A stretch of 64,000 nt of DNA, taken from contig NC_092258.1 in assembly GCF_036320965.1 (NCBI RefSeq), positions 1 through 64,000 on the forward strand, given 5' to 3'. A program made the position numbers and the translations under genes. Origin of the DNA: Panulirus ornatus (taxonomy: Eukaryota; Arthropoda; Malacostraca; Decapoda; Palinuridae). The notes beneath the pieces were generated by a model. It was not told the origin of the DNA. It saw nothing but the letters and a program-made list of their open reading frames with translations, and ran no database searches. Of this stretch, positions 54,003-64,000 are shown one piece after another. Every line of letters begins with the position of its first letter. The first letter of the stretch is position 1.

Positions 54003-54842
54003 GGTTAGGTTAGGTTAGGTACGAAAACCATAAGAGTCTTGTCATACTTGTACGAATGCCTGTGGAGTTCCTTGGTCGTAGGAGCTTGGTTCTCCTTTTT
54101 GTTGTTGGTTTGTTAGGTCTCCCTGTACCGTCGTCTAAGTTACTGCCTCGGCAAGTACATGCATCCTGTCGTTCGGCCATGCGCGTGCGAATCGTAGTAT
54201 TAGTGTTCGACCCCAATGCCGCCGCCGCAGCAACAACATCAGCGGCAGCTGCATTAGTAGTATCCTTCTTCAATTCCATTAGACCCAGTCTAATGATATC
54301 CTTGGTCTGTCTTTTCGAAGACATTCTTCTCCATATGGAACCGTCATGGCACCCTCTGCGGCACGGGGGAGACGGCGCCTCGCCGTTTATGGCTTTTTCC
54401 TGTTGTGAGTGTTGCCTGCCTTCCCCCGACGTTTCAATGCAGCACATTTCCTGAGAATTCCACAAGATGGGATTTTCTCCTTGTTTTAACAAGGGTCGGG
54501 ATGTTGTGGTGGCACCCGCCCCAGCCAATTGTTATGATGATGAGACGGTAAGGGGGGACCTAAGCTTCTGCCTCGGCAAGTACATGCATCATGTCGCTTG
54601 ACCGTGCGCGTGCGAATCGTAGGTCTTAGTGTTCTACACCAATGCCCCAGCAGCAGCAAAGGGAGGAAATTGGGTAGAGTTGAGAGCTACAGTTGCTACT
54701 TTATCCCATCCCAAATACGGATCAACCAAAACCTGATGTGCTGTACCGAACCGTTTGCATACGACTTGCGTATCAGCCTGGGTGCCGTGAGTGGCAGAGC
54801 AGTCTCCTCACTGCGATCCACTAAGGTTTAACCCGGAAAAAG
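54003..54842. repeat. GC-rich module X, copy 2
   Basis: Begins with TTAGG units and ACGAAAACCATAAGAGTC. Aligns with 31593-32410 to the AAGGTTTAACCC block. Contains a 20-bp inversion at 54116-54135 relative to copy 1. The plus-strand frame 54056-54454 corresponds to 31597-32028 and ends in the same CCLPSPDVSMQHIS-type tail. Confidence 0.88.
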
Positions 54843-55325
54843 GTTAGGGGATTTGTCACGCCAATCGATGGCAAAATCCCCTGCATAGTAGACATATGGA
54901 TTAAGATGAGTTGTGTATTTCGCCACCGTAACTGGACCTCCTCGCTCTCACTTTCAATGCCGGCGTAGGAGGAGGCTGGCTGGGTGTGTGTGGTACGGAA
55001 TGTGAGAGCGCGCGGGCGGTGGGGGAAAGGGAGGCGCTTGGGTGGGGAGGGGGGGGGGTGGTTTGCCGCCCTCCTCCTCCGCCGCCACCGGCCTGTTCCC
55101 TCGCTCACGTACGACAATGTTATTAAAACAACCGCCAATCTAGTGAGTGATGGCAGATTCCACGGATGCAATGTGGGACGATCGACAATGGTCCACTGAT
55201 GTTCACCACCACCACCAACGTGTGTAAGGAAGGGAGGGAGGTGGGTCGGCCGAGCGTCATCGAAAGCGAAAGTGAGGAGGTGGCATGCTTGGCTGGTTGG
55301 CTCGGTGTGTGTGGTATGCGCCCGT
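54843..55325. repeat. U module, copy 3
   Basis: GTTAGGGGATTTGTCACGCC, CGCCACCGTAACTGGACC and GGAGGCTGGCTGGGTGTG blocks as in 32411-33621, with a 28-bp inverted stretch at 54940-54967. It breaks off at TATGCGCCCGTGC, where 38-bp satellite sequence begins. Confidence 0.85.
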
Positions 55326-55436
55326 GCATTTACTTACGTTTTATTTATATGCCATCGACATATGTATTTCGCCACCGTAGGTAATCGTACAAGTCAATAG
55401 CATTGTACGTAAGTAAATGTACAACTAACCTAACGT
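55326..55436. repeat. 38-bp repeat foldback inside a U module
   Basis: ATTTACTTACGTTTTATTTA TATGCCATCGACAT is followed about 35 bp later by inverted pieces (ACAAGTCAATAGC, ACGTAAGTAAATGTACA) and CTAACCTAACG. A small inverted pair surrounding CGCCACCGTAGG, with U sequence on both outer sides. Confidence 0.8.
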
Positions 55437-55850
55437 AAGTGGACCCCCTACGCCGGCATTGAGAGTGAGGAGGAGATGGCTGGCTGGGTGAGTGTGGTAT
55501 GGAATGCGAGACCGCGCGGGATGTGGAGGTTAGGGGGGGGGGGGTTGCGGTCCTCCTCCGCCCCCGCCACCTCCCGCTCTCTCGCTCGCGTACGAATACG
55601 TTACTACAACAACCGCCAATCTAGTGAGTGATGTCAAACTCCACGGATGCAATGTGGGTCGATCGATAATGGGCCACTGATGTTCACCACCACCACCGTG
55701 GGTGAGGAAGGGAGGGAGGGAGGTGGGTCGGCCGCGCGTTATCGAAAGCGAGAGTGAGGAGGTGGTGGCTGGCTGGCTCTGTGTGTGTTGTGGTATGCGC
55801 GCTGGAGGGAGGGGGATCGGCCGCCGCCGCTCTCTCGCTTAGGTTAGGTT
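55437..55850. repeat. U module, copy 4
   Basis: CCCCCTACGCCGGCATTGAG, GGCTGGCTGGGTGAG, TGGGTCGATCGATAATGGGC, and the terminal CCGCCGCCGCTCTCTCGCTT plus TTAGG (55825-55855). Confidence 0.85.
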
Positions 55851-56522
55851 AGGTGCGATCCGCTAAGGTTTAACCCCAAAAAGGTTAGGGGATTTGTCAC
55901 GCCAATCGATGGCAATATCCTACATAAATAGATATAAAACACACTCGAGCTATTTTCAACGACAGGGAGGTACTCGAAACTGATGATGAGAGAGACAGTG
56001 AGGATTGTGTGTGTGTGTGTGTGGTGGGTATGTATGCGCGCTCGGGGAGGGAGCAAAAATGTCAGCCAGCCGATCGCTCCCTTACGTACCTCCTGACCTC
56101 GGAGAGGTCCACTAATGATGATGATCACCACCATACGTATGGAGAGAGAGAGCCCTTGGTTAACGGAGGAAAAACTTGGGGAAATTTTTCGTCTGAAAAT
56201 TTCCCTGTATCCTCCTCCTGTTGGGTCCCTCCATCAGTCGCTCCTTTCCGTACCTCCTCCTCACATCACAGATGTGGGTTCATTGCTCTAGGTGAGAATG
56301 TCGCCCCAAAAATATCGTCCCTTACCTCTGCTATAAGAGGAACTATTGATCAGACACGCCACCAGGCATTAAAAGTGGTTTCCCTCCCCTTGTGACTCAT
56401 ATAATGTTCTCAGGTAAGAAGGAAACTCGCTGCGGACGCTACTGGCGTCGATAATTGTGAGGTGATGTTTCCCCCTTACCTTCCATGCAAGGAGGAGGAG
56501 GGTGCAGCAGCAGTAAGGGTTA
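55851..56522. other. Decayed U-like sequence, then unassigned DNA
   Basis: Begins with the ATCCGCTAAGGTTTAACCCC and GTTAGGGGATTTGTCACG blocks. A GTGTGTGTGGTGG stretch and GATCGCTCCCTTACGTACC follow. From about 56130 no family is recognised. Confidence 0.5.
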
Positions 56523-59500
56523 GCTGAGCACCTTTGCCATGTTTTTCAGCTCCGACCCTCAATGTCCCATAGGCTGAGAGACAAGGAGAGCAAAGTGACG
56601 GAGCGTCTCCGGGACCATTTTTGCCCTCCGACACTATGTGCGTGATAGGCCGAGAGGTAAGGAGCGAAAAGTAACGGAGCGTCTCCGGGACCATTTTTGC
56701 CCTTCGACACTATGTGCGTGATAGGCCGAAAAGTTAGGAGCGAAAAGTAACGGAGCGTCTCCGGGACCATTTTTGCCCTCAGACACTATGTGCGTGATAG
56801 GCCGAGAAGTAAGGAGCGAAAAGTAACGGAGCGTCTCCGGGACCATTTTTGCCCTCCGACACTCTGTGCGCGCTAACCTGAAGTAAGGAGCGAAAAGTAA
56901 CGGAGCTTCTCCGGGACCATTTTTGCCCTCCGACACTATGTGCGTGATAGGCCTCGAGGTAAGGAGCGAAAAGTAACGGAGCGTCTCCGGGACCATTCTT
57001 GCCCTCCGACACTCTGTGCGCGCTAACCTGAGAAGTAAGGAGCGCGAAGTGACGGAGCGTATCCAAGGCCATTTTTGCACTCCAACACTCTGTGCGCGCT
57101 ACCCTGAGAGGTAAGGAGCGAAAAGTAACAGCGTCTCCGGGACCATTTTTGCCCTCCGACACTATGTGCGTGATAGGCCGAGAAGTAAGGAGCGAAAAGT
57201 AACGGAGCGTCTCCGGCACCATTTTTGCACTCCGACACTCTGTGCGCGCTAACCTGAGAAGTAAGGAGCGAAAAGTAACGGAGCTTCTCCGGGACCATTT
57301 TTGCCCTCCAACACTATGTGCATGATATGCCTCGAGGTAAGGAGCGAAAAGTAACGGAGCGTGTCCGGGACCATTTTTGCCCTCCGACACTCTGTGCGCG
57401 CTAACCTGAGAAGTAAGGAGCGCGAAGTGACGGAGCGTATCCAAGGCCATTTTTGCCCTCCGATACTCTGTGCGCGCTAACCTGAGAGGTAGGGAGCGCA
57501 AATTTACGGAGCGTCTCCGGGACCATTTTTGCCCTCCGATACTATGTGCGTGATAGGCCGAGAGGTAAGGAGCGAAAAGTAACGGAGCGTCTCCGGCACC
57601 ATTTTTGCGCTCCAACACAATGTGCGTGATAGGCCGAGAGGTAAGGAGCGAAAAGTAACGGAGCGTCTCCGGGACCATTTTTGCCCTCCGACACTCTGTG
57701 CGCGCTAACCTGAAAAGTAACGGAGCTTCTCCGGGACCATTTTTGCCCTCCGACACTATGTGCGTGATAGGCCTCGAGGTAAGGATCGAAAAGTAACGGA
57801 GCGTCTCCGGGACCATTCTTGCCCTCCGACACTCTGTGCGCGCTAACCTGAGAAGTAAGGAGCGCGAAGTGACGGAGCGTATCCAAGGCCATTTTTGCCC
57901 TCCGACACTCTGTGCGCGCTAACCTGAGAAGTAACGAGCGAAAAGTAACGGAGCTTCTCCGGGACCATTTTTGCCCTCCGACACTATGTGCGTGATAGGC
58001 CTCGAGGTAAGGAGCGAAAAGTAACGGAGCGTCTCCGGGACCATTTTTGCCCTCCTACACTATGTGCGTGATAGGCCTCGAGGTAAGGAGCGAAAAGTAA
58101 CGGAGCGTCTCCGGGACCATTTTTGCCCTCCGATACTATGTGCGTGATAGGCCGAGAAGTAAGGAGTGAAAATTAACGGAGCGCTTCTGGTGGCATTTTT
58201 GCACTCCGACACTCTGTGCGCGCTAACCTGAGAGGTAAGGAGCGAAAAGTAACGGAGCGTCTCCGGGACCATTCTTGCCCTCCGACACTCTGTGCGCGCT
58301 AACCTGAGAAGTAAGGAGTGAAAATTAACGGAGCTTCTCCGGGACCATTTTTGCCCTCCGACACTCTGTGCGCGCTAACCTGAGAGGTAAGGGGCGAAAA
58401 GTAACGGAGCGTCTCCGGGACCATTTTTGCCCTCCGACACTCTGTGCGCGCTAACCTGAGAGGTAAGGGGCGAAAAGTAACGGAGCGTCTCCGGGACCAT
58501 TTTTGCCCTCCGACACTCTGTGCGCGCTAACCTGAGAAGTAAGGAGCGCGAAGTGACGGAGCGTATCCAAGGCCATTTTTGCCCTCCGACACTCTGTGCG
58601 CGCTAACCTGAGAAGTAACGAGCGAAAAGTAACGGAGCTTCTCCGGGACCATTTTTGCCCTCCGACACTATGTGCGTGATAGGCCTCGAGGTAAGGAGCG
58701 AAAAGTAACGGAGCGTCTCCGGGACCATTTTTGCCCTCCGATACTCTGTGCACGCTAACCTGAGAGGTAAGGAGCGCAAATTTACGGAGCGCTTCTAGTG
58801 GCATTTTTGCACTCCGACACTCTGTGCGCGCTAACCTGAGAGGTAAGGAGCGAAAAGTAACGGAGCGTCTCCGGGACCATTTTTGCCCTCCGACACTATG
58901 TGCGTGATAGGCCGAGAAGTAAGGAGCGAAAAGTAACGGAGTGTCTCCGGGACCATTTTTGCCCTCCGACACTATGTGCGTGATAGGCCTCGAGGTAAGG
59001 AGCGAAAAGTAACGGAGCGTCTCCGGGACCATTTTTGCCCTCCGATACTCTGTGCGCGCTAACCTGAGAGGTAAGGAGCGCAAATTTACGGAGCGCTTCT
59101 AGTGGCATTTTTGCACTCCGACACTCTGTGCGCGCTAACCTGAGAGGTAAGGAGCGAAAAGTAACGGAGCGTCTCCGGGACCATTTTTGCCCTCCGACAC
59201 TATGTGCGTGATAGGCCGAGAAGTAAGGAGCGAAAAGTAACGGAGCGTCTCCGGGACCATTTTTGCCCTCCGACACTCTGTGCGCGCTAACCTGAGAAGT
59301 AAGGAGCGAAAAGTAACGGAGCTTCTCCGGAACCATTTTTGCCCTCCGACACTATGTGCGTGATAGGCCTCGAGGTAAGGAGCGAAAAGTAACGGAGCGT
59401 CTCCGGGACCATTCTTGCCCTCCGACACTCTGTGCGCGCTAACCTGGGAAGTAAGGAGCGCGAAGTGACGGAGCGTATCCAAGGCCATTTTTGCACTCCG

Positions 59501-61493
59501 ATACTCTGTGCGCGCTACCCTGAGAGGTAAGGAGCGCAAATTTACGGAGCGTCTCCGGGACCATTTATGCCCTCCGACACTATGTGCATGATAGGCCGAG
59601 AAGTAAGAAGCGAAAAGTAACGGAGCGTCTCCGGCACCATTTTTGCACTCCGACACTCTGTGCGCGCTAACCTGAGAAGTAAGGAGCGAAAAGTAACGGA
59701 GCGTCTCCGGGACCATTCTTGCCCTCCGACACTCTGTGCGCGCTAACCTGGGAAGTAAGGAGCGCGAAGTGACGGAGCGTATCCAAGGCCATTTTTGCCC
59801 TCCGATACTCTGTGCGCGCTAACCTGAGAGGTAAGGGGCGCAAATTTACGGAGCGCTTCTGGTGGTATTTTTGCACTCCGACACTGTGCGCGGTAACCTG
59901 AGAGGTAAGGAGCGAAAAGTAACGGAGCGTCTCCGGCAACATTTTTGCCCTCCGACACTATGTGCGTGATAGGCCTCGAGGTAAGGAGCGAAAAGTAACG
60001 GAGCGTCTCCGGGACCATTTTTGCCCTCCGAAACTATGCGCGGTATCCTGAGAGATAAGGAGCGCAAATTTACGGTGCGCTTCTGGTGGCATTTTTGCCC
60101 TCCGACACTCTTTGCGCGCTAACCTGAGAGGTAAGGAGCGGAAAGTAACGGAGCGTCTCCGGGACCATTTTTGCCCTCCGACACTATGTGCGCGGTAACC
60201 TGAGAAGTAAGGATCGAAAAGTAACAGAGCGTCTCCGGAACCATTTTTGCCCTCCGACACTCTTTGCGCGGTAACCTGAGAAGTAAGGAGCTAAAAGTAA
60301 CGGCGCGTCTCCGGGACCATTTTTGCCCTCCGACACTATGTGCGTGATAGGCCGAGAAGTAAGGAGCGAAAAGTAACGGAGCGTCTCCGGGACCATTTTT
60401 GCCCTCCGACACTCTGTCCGAGCTAACCTGAGAAGTAAGGAGCGAAAAGTAACGGAGCTTCTCCGGAACCATTTTTGCCCTCCGACACTATGTGCGTGAT
60501 AGGCCTCGAGGTAAGGAGCGAAAAGTAACGAAGCGTCTCCGGGACCATTCTTGCCCTCCGACACTCTGTGCGCGCTGACCTGAGAGGTAAGGGGCGAAAA
60601 GTAACGGAGCGTCTCCGGGACCATTTTTGCCCTCCGACACTCTGTGCGCGCTGACCTGAGAGGTGAGGGGCGAAAAGTAACGGAGCGTCTCCGGGACCAT
60701 TTTTGCCCTCCGACACTCTGTGCGCGCTAACCTGAGAAGTAACGAGCGAAAAGTAACGGAGCTTCTCCGGGACCATTTTTGCCCTCCGACACTATGTGCG
60801 TGATAGGCCTCGAGGTAAGGAGCGAAAAGTAACGGAGCGTCTCCGGGACCATTTTTGCCCTCCGACACTATGTGCGTGATAGGCCGAGAAGTAAGGAGCG
60901 AAAAGTAACGGAGCGTCTCCGGGACCATTTTTGCCCTCCGACACTATGTGCGTGATAGGCCTCGAGGTAAGGAGCGAAAAGTAACGGAGCGTGTCCGGGA
61001 CCATTTTTGCCCTCCGACACTCTGTGCGCGCTAACCTGAGAAGTAAGGAGCGCGAAGTGACGGAGCGCTTCTGGTGGCATTTTTGCACTCCGACACTATG
61101 TGCGCGCTAACCTGAGAGGTAAGGAGCGAAAAGTAACGGAGCGTCTCCGGGACCATTTTTGCCCTCCGAAACTATGCGCGGTATCCTGAGAGATAAGGAG
61201 CGCAAATTTACGGTGCGCTTCTGGTGGCATTTTTGCCCTCCGACACTCTTTGCGCGCTAACCTGAGAGGTAAGGAGCGGAAAGTAACGGAGCGTCTCCGG
61301 GACCATTTTTGCCCTCCGACACTATGTGCGCGGTAACCTGAGAAGTAAGGATCGAAAAGTAACAGAGCGTCTCCGGGACCATTTTTGCCCTCCGACACTC
61401 TGTGCGCGCTAATCTGAGAGGTAAGGAGCGCAAATTTACGTAGCGCTTCTGGTCGTATTTTTGCGCTCCGACACTGTGTTTGCGCTAACCTGA
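56523..61493. repeat. Satellite of 76-bp monomers, about 65 copies
   Basis: Period 76 bp measured at GAGCGTCTCC (56601 to 56677). Typical monomer: GAGAAGTAAGGAGCGAAAAG, TAACGGAGCGTCTCCGGGAC, CATTTTTGCCCTCCGACACT, then either ATGTGCGTGATAGGCC or CTGTGCGCGCTAACCT. Variant monomers carry GCGCAAATTTACGG with CTTCTGGTGGC, or GCGCGAAGTGACGG with GTATCCAAGGCC. The outermost monomers are the most diverged. The unit has no stop in any minus-strand frame, so apparent proteins up to 345 aa result. I regard them as artefacts. Confidence 0.95.
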
Positions 61494-62455
61494 GAAAAAT
61501 GAGAATGAGATGAAATGATATCGTTGGTGTGTCTTTTCGAAGACGTACTACTACTATTACTACAACTACTATCTTCTTCCTCCATTATATGGAACCGTCA
61601 CGGCATATGCTGCGGCACGGGGGAGACGACGCCTCACCGTGGAAGTAATAAGTACTTTTCGTCAATGTCCTTCTTCCTGGTGTAAGCGCGGCGTTCCTTC
61701 CTCCGTTGCCTTCAAGTCAACGCTCTTTTTTCTTGATCTATCAGGAAACGTTCTTATTAGTCTTGTGCTAAAGAAAGGAAAACCTTATATTTTTTCCTCT
61801 CTCATCCTGACACGGCTGGTTTGTGTGACTCCTTCGTTGCGGCAAGAGCAAATGCCTCTCTTGAGCGACAACCGTAACGGAAAGGAGTATTATGATGGAG
61901 CAGCAAATGAAATGTTTGTGTTCTCCAAGAATAATGCTAAAGGGCGTTGCTTGGCACGTGTGTGTGCAGAAGCAATGTAAGTAAAGTTGACTTCTGTTAC
62001 CATAGAGGCATCGAAGTTGATGGACAGAAAGAGAAATAAGAATGTCTCATTTGTTTGAGGCGAGGTGTTTGGTTGGTTAGTTGGTCGGTCGGTCGTTTGC
62101 TTAAGAAGGTAGTTGTGTTGTGCAAGTACAGGGGGTGAGTGAGCCGAGTTTCTACCTCGGCACCTCGGCAAGTATCACATCGATGGCTTGGCCTTGCGCG
62201 TTCGAATTGTAGTAACAGTGATCTGCCCCCAATTCTGCAGCAGCCTCCTTCAATGCAACTTCCTCCTCCTCTGACTCCTCTTCAGTGAGAACACAAGGAT
62301 CTGATGGCATGCATGCATGCATTGTTGTGAGTGCGGCGTAGTGCTGTAGTTGTGGGTGTACTTACGCCGTGAGAGGTTGGGTGTTTTGCATCATATCCTC
62401 TAGCGTCTTACACCGGAGCAGCAGCAGCAGCCGCCGGCCAAATGTTTATCATTAT
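61494..62455. other. Spacer with module-X-like pieces before the 28S fragment
   Basis: GTGTCTTTTCGAAGACGTAC and GGAACCGTCACGGC ... GCGGCACGGGGGAGACGACG (about 61530-61640) match module X (31885-31960). CTCGGCACCTCGGCAAGTAT and TTGGCCTTGCGCG (62155-62200) match X at 32150-32200. Between them, 61639-61980 is an open 113-codon frame without recognised domain. CAG repeats lie just before the rRNA similarity. Confidence 0.6.
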
Positions 62456-64000
62456 TATGACTAGTTAGCAGAACACGGACCAAAACCTCGGGTTAAGGGG
62501 CCTAAATGAATGCCTGTTTTGATCCCATCAAAAGGTGTTGGTTGCTATAGACAGCAGGACGGTGGCTATGGAAGTTGGAATCCGCTAAGGCGTGTGTAAC
62601 AACTCACCTGCCGAAGCAACTAGCAGCCCTTAAAATGGTATGGCGCCCGAGCATTCTCCCGATACTCGACCGCCGGGGCACTAATGGTCCGACACGTATG
62701 TGGTCGGGCCTCGAAGCCCCGGTGAGTAGGAAGGTCGCTGTGGTGTGCGTTGAAGGGTACGGCGTGGGCCGGCCTGGAGCCGCCACTGGTGCAGATCTTG
62801 GTGGTAGTAGCAAATCATCGAGAGAGACTCTCCTCGAAGGCCGAGGCGGAGAAGGGTTCCATGTGAACATCAGTTGGACATGGGTTAGTCGATCCTAAGC
62901 CCAAGGCGAGAGCCTGATCCCACGTTAGAGGCAACGACCACAAGCGAGAAAGTGGAGGGGTTGGTTTGTAGTAGTAGTAGTTTTTGAAGCTTTATAGCTC
63001 AGAGCTGCTGCTGCTGCTGATGCCGTGGCCTCTTCGTCTTTTTCCCGCAAAGGTGAGCGGTTGCGAATTGTCATGGAATGACGTGTTGACAGCGGCCTTA
63101 GTAGTAACAGTAATCATAATAATCATGATATTGCTGCTGTTATTACGAGACCCATTTTTTGTTGACATTAGTTCCTTGATAGCCCACCGGGAGTTGCTAG
63201 ATGGGTTCAGTGGCGAAAGGGAATACGGTTATAATTCCGCAACCTGGCCCCGGACACCAAACAGGTGACTGTGGCAGCATCGAAAAGCTTCTCGATGTAA
63301 CATGGTCTGACTGCCTTGCTCCTCTTCTTAATACTTTTACGTCTTGTGTCCGTTGTACGACTGTCTGTCTCTGAATGCTTGCTTGCTTGCATCATCACCA
63401 CCAGCAGCAACAACATTAGCAGGATTAGTAGAAGGAGGAGGGGGAGATGGAGTTTATGGCAGCAGCGTGCATGGGAATGCCGTTGATAATTTTGTTGCGG
63501 CTGCAGTCGTGACATACCTGTACAGGAACCCGGTAACGGGAACCAGCTCTCGTACGCCGGCGGTGGACCGGGAAAGAGTTTCCTTTTCTGTTTAAGGCGC
63601 CGTGACCCTGGAAGCCATTCGCCGGAAGAAAGGGTGCTTGTAAAACGGTTAGCCGTAGAGCGCCGCGGTTCTTGCGGCGTCCCGTGCTCCATTGCCGGTC
63701 CTTGAAAACGCGAGGGAAGGTGACTGAGGTAGAGCAGACTTTTCCTCCCAATAAGGTCGGCTGCGCCTAGTCTCGGGCCATCACGTACCAATATCCGCAT
63801 CTGGTCTCCAAGGTAAGAAGCCTCTGGACGATAGATTAATGTAGGTAAGGGGGAGTGGGCAAGTTAGATCCGTAACTTCGGGACAAGGATTGGCCCTGAG
63901 GGTTGAGCCAGTCGGGCCTGTGCAGGAAGCGGGCCTGGGTTCAGGCGCAGGACTGGACAAGGTGAAAGAGGTTGTGGTGGTTGTGTTGGACGTGATGTTG
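62456..64000 (+). rRNA. Partial 28S rRNA (D6-D8 region), probably degenerate, continues past the window
   Basis: Large-subunit rRNA landmarks in order on plus: AGTTAGCAGAAC (62464), AAAAGGTGTTGGTTGCTATA (62530), GGAATCCGCTAAGG (62576), TGTAACAACTCACCTGCCGA (62595), GTGCAGATCTTGGTGGTAGT (62789) and GGAGAAGGGTTCCATGTGAA (62849). Then GGGTTAGTCGATCCTAAGCC (62882), GCGAAAGGGAATACGG (63212), TCCTTTTCTGTTTAAGG (63580), GGTCTCCAAGGT (63806), AATGTAGGTAAGGG (63839) and GATCCGTAACTTCGGGA (63868). Expansion areas at about 62965-63190 and 63260-63510 hold trinucleotide-rich insertions (GTAGTAGTAGT, CTGCTGCTGCTG). Everything 5' of this point in 28S is absent upstream. Small insertions occur in near-invariant stretches (CAACTAGCAGCCCTTAAAAT GGTATGG) and substitutions at AAGGTAAGAAGCCTCTGG and AACATCAGTTG. 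This favours a pseudogene or remnant over an active unit. Confidence 0.85.

Noticed and set aside
56634..61398. Multiple 70-345 codon minus-strand proteins (VPETLRYFSLLTS type)
   Set aside because: They are translations of the 76-bp satellite, which lacks stops. No unique sequence.
61639..61980. 113-codon frame upstream of the 28S remnant
   Set aside because: Plausible-looking but without recognised domain, in a region otherwise made of module-X pieces and spacer.

Overview
The window is eukaryotic, repeat-dominated DNA, most likely from an arthropod and plausibly a decapod crustacean. Seen in the sequence: degenerate TTAGG-type pentanucleotide arrays (the common arthropod telomere motif), long (TA)n microsatellites, many copies of one non-LTR retrotransposon (LINE), and an arthropod-like 28S rRNA fragment. 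The decapod assignment is inference. No prokaryotic operons, CRISPR arrays or convincing intact host genes are present. The only host-exon candidate is a short polyglutamine terminal exon at 4580-4792.

Left part (1-25.7 kb): about seventeen fragments of one RTE-like LINE in both orientations, nested, head-to-head and tail-to-tail. The consensus element is about 3.5 kb with one ORF of roughly 1,000 aa: apurinic/apyrimidinic endonuclease, reverse transcriptase, then a C-terminal domain. It has a 3' UTR of either ~435 bp or ~190 bp and ends in (TA)n, A-rich or other microsatellite tails. Copies C, G and H (1.1-12.3 kb) carry the endonuclease and are decayed. The copies at 12.4-14.2, 14.3-15.0, 22.9-24.2, 24.3-25.6 and 49.9-50.7 kb are 5'-truncated but look young, with long open RT/C-terminal frames.

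25.7-33.6 kb: a run of modules separated by (TA)n. These are a short non-autonomous element that resembles both LINE termini, a 5' LTR with primer-binding site and a gag-protease remnant of an LTR retrotransposon, and a second short element in reverse. Then come TTAGG arrays alternating with a 1.2-kb duplicated body and a 38-bp repeat, and then GC-rich modules (X and U) also bounded by TTAGG. A further LINE copy abuts a TTAGG run at 33.6 kb.

35.6-49.4 kb: mostly unique-looking DNA holding an old LINE relic split by a 1.6-kb insertion, and two tandemly duplicated hAT-family (SCAND3/ZBED-like) transposase relics.

49.4-64 kb: a complex satellite built from the same 38-bp repeat, interrupted by a LINE and a non-autonomous element placed within (TA)n. 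Next are second copies of modules X and U, which contain two short inversions relative to the first copies. Then a ~5-kb satellite of 76-bp monomers, a spacer with X-like sequence, and a partial 28S rRNA gene (D6-D8 area) running off the window end. TTAGG-bounded modules, satellite and rDNA remnant together suggest a subtelomeric or nucleolus-organiser-flanking region (inference).
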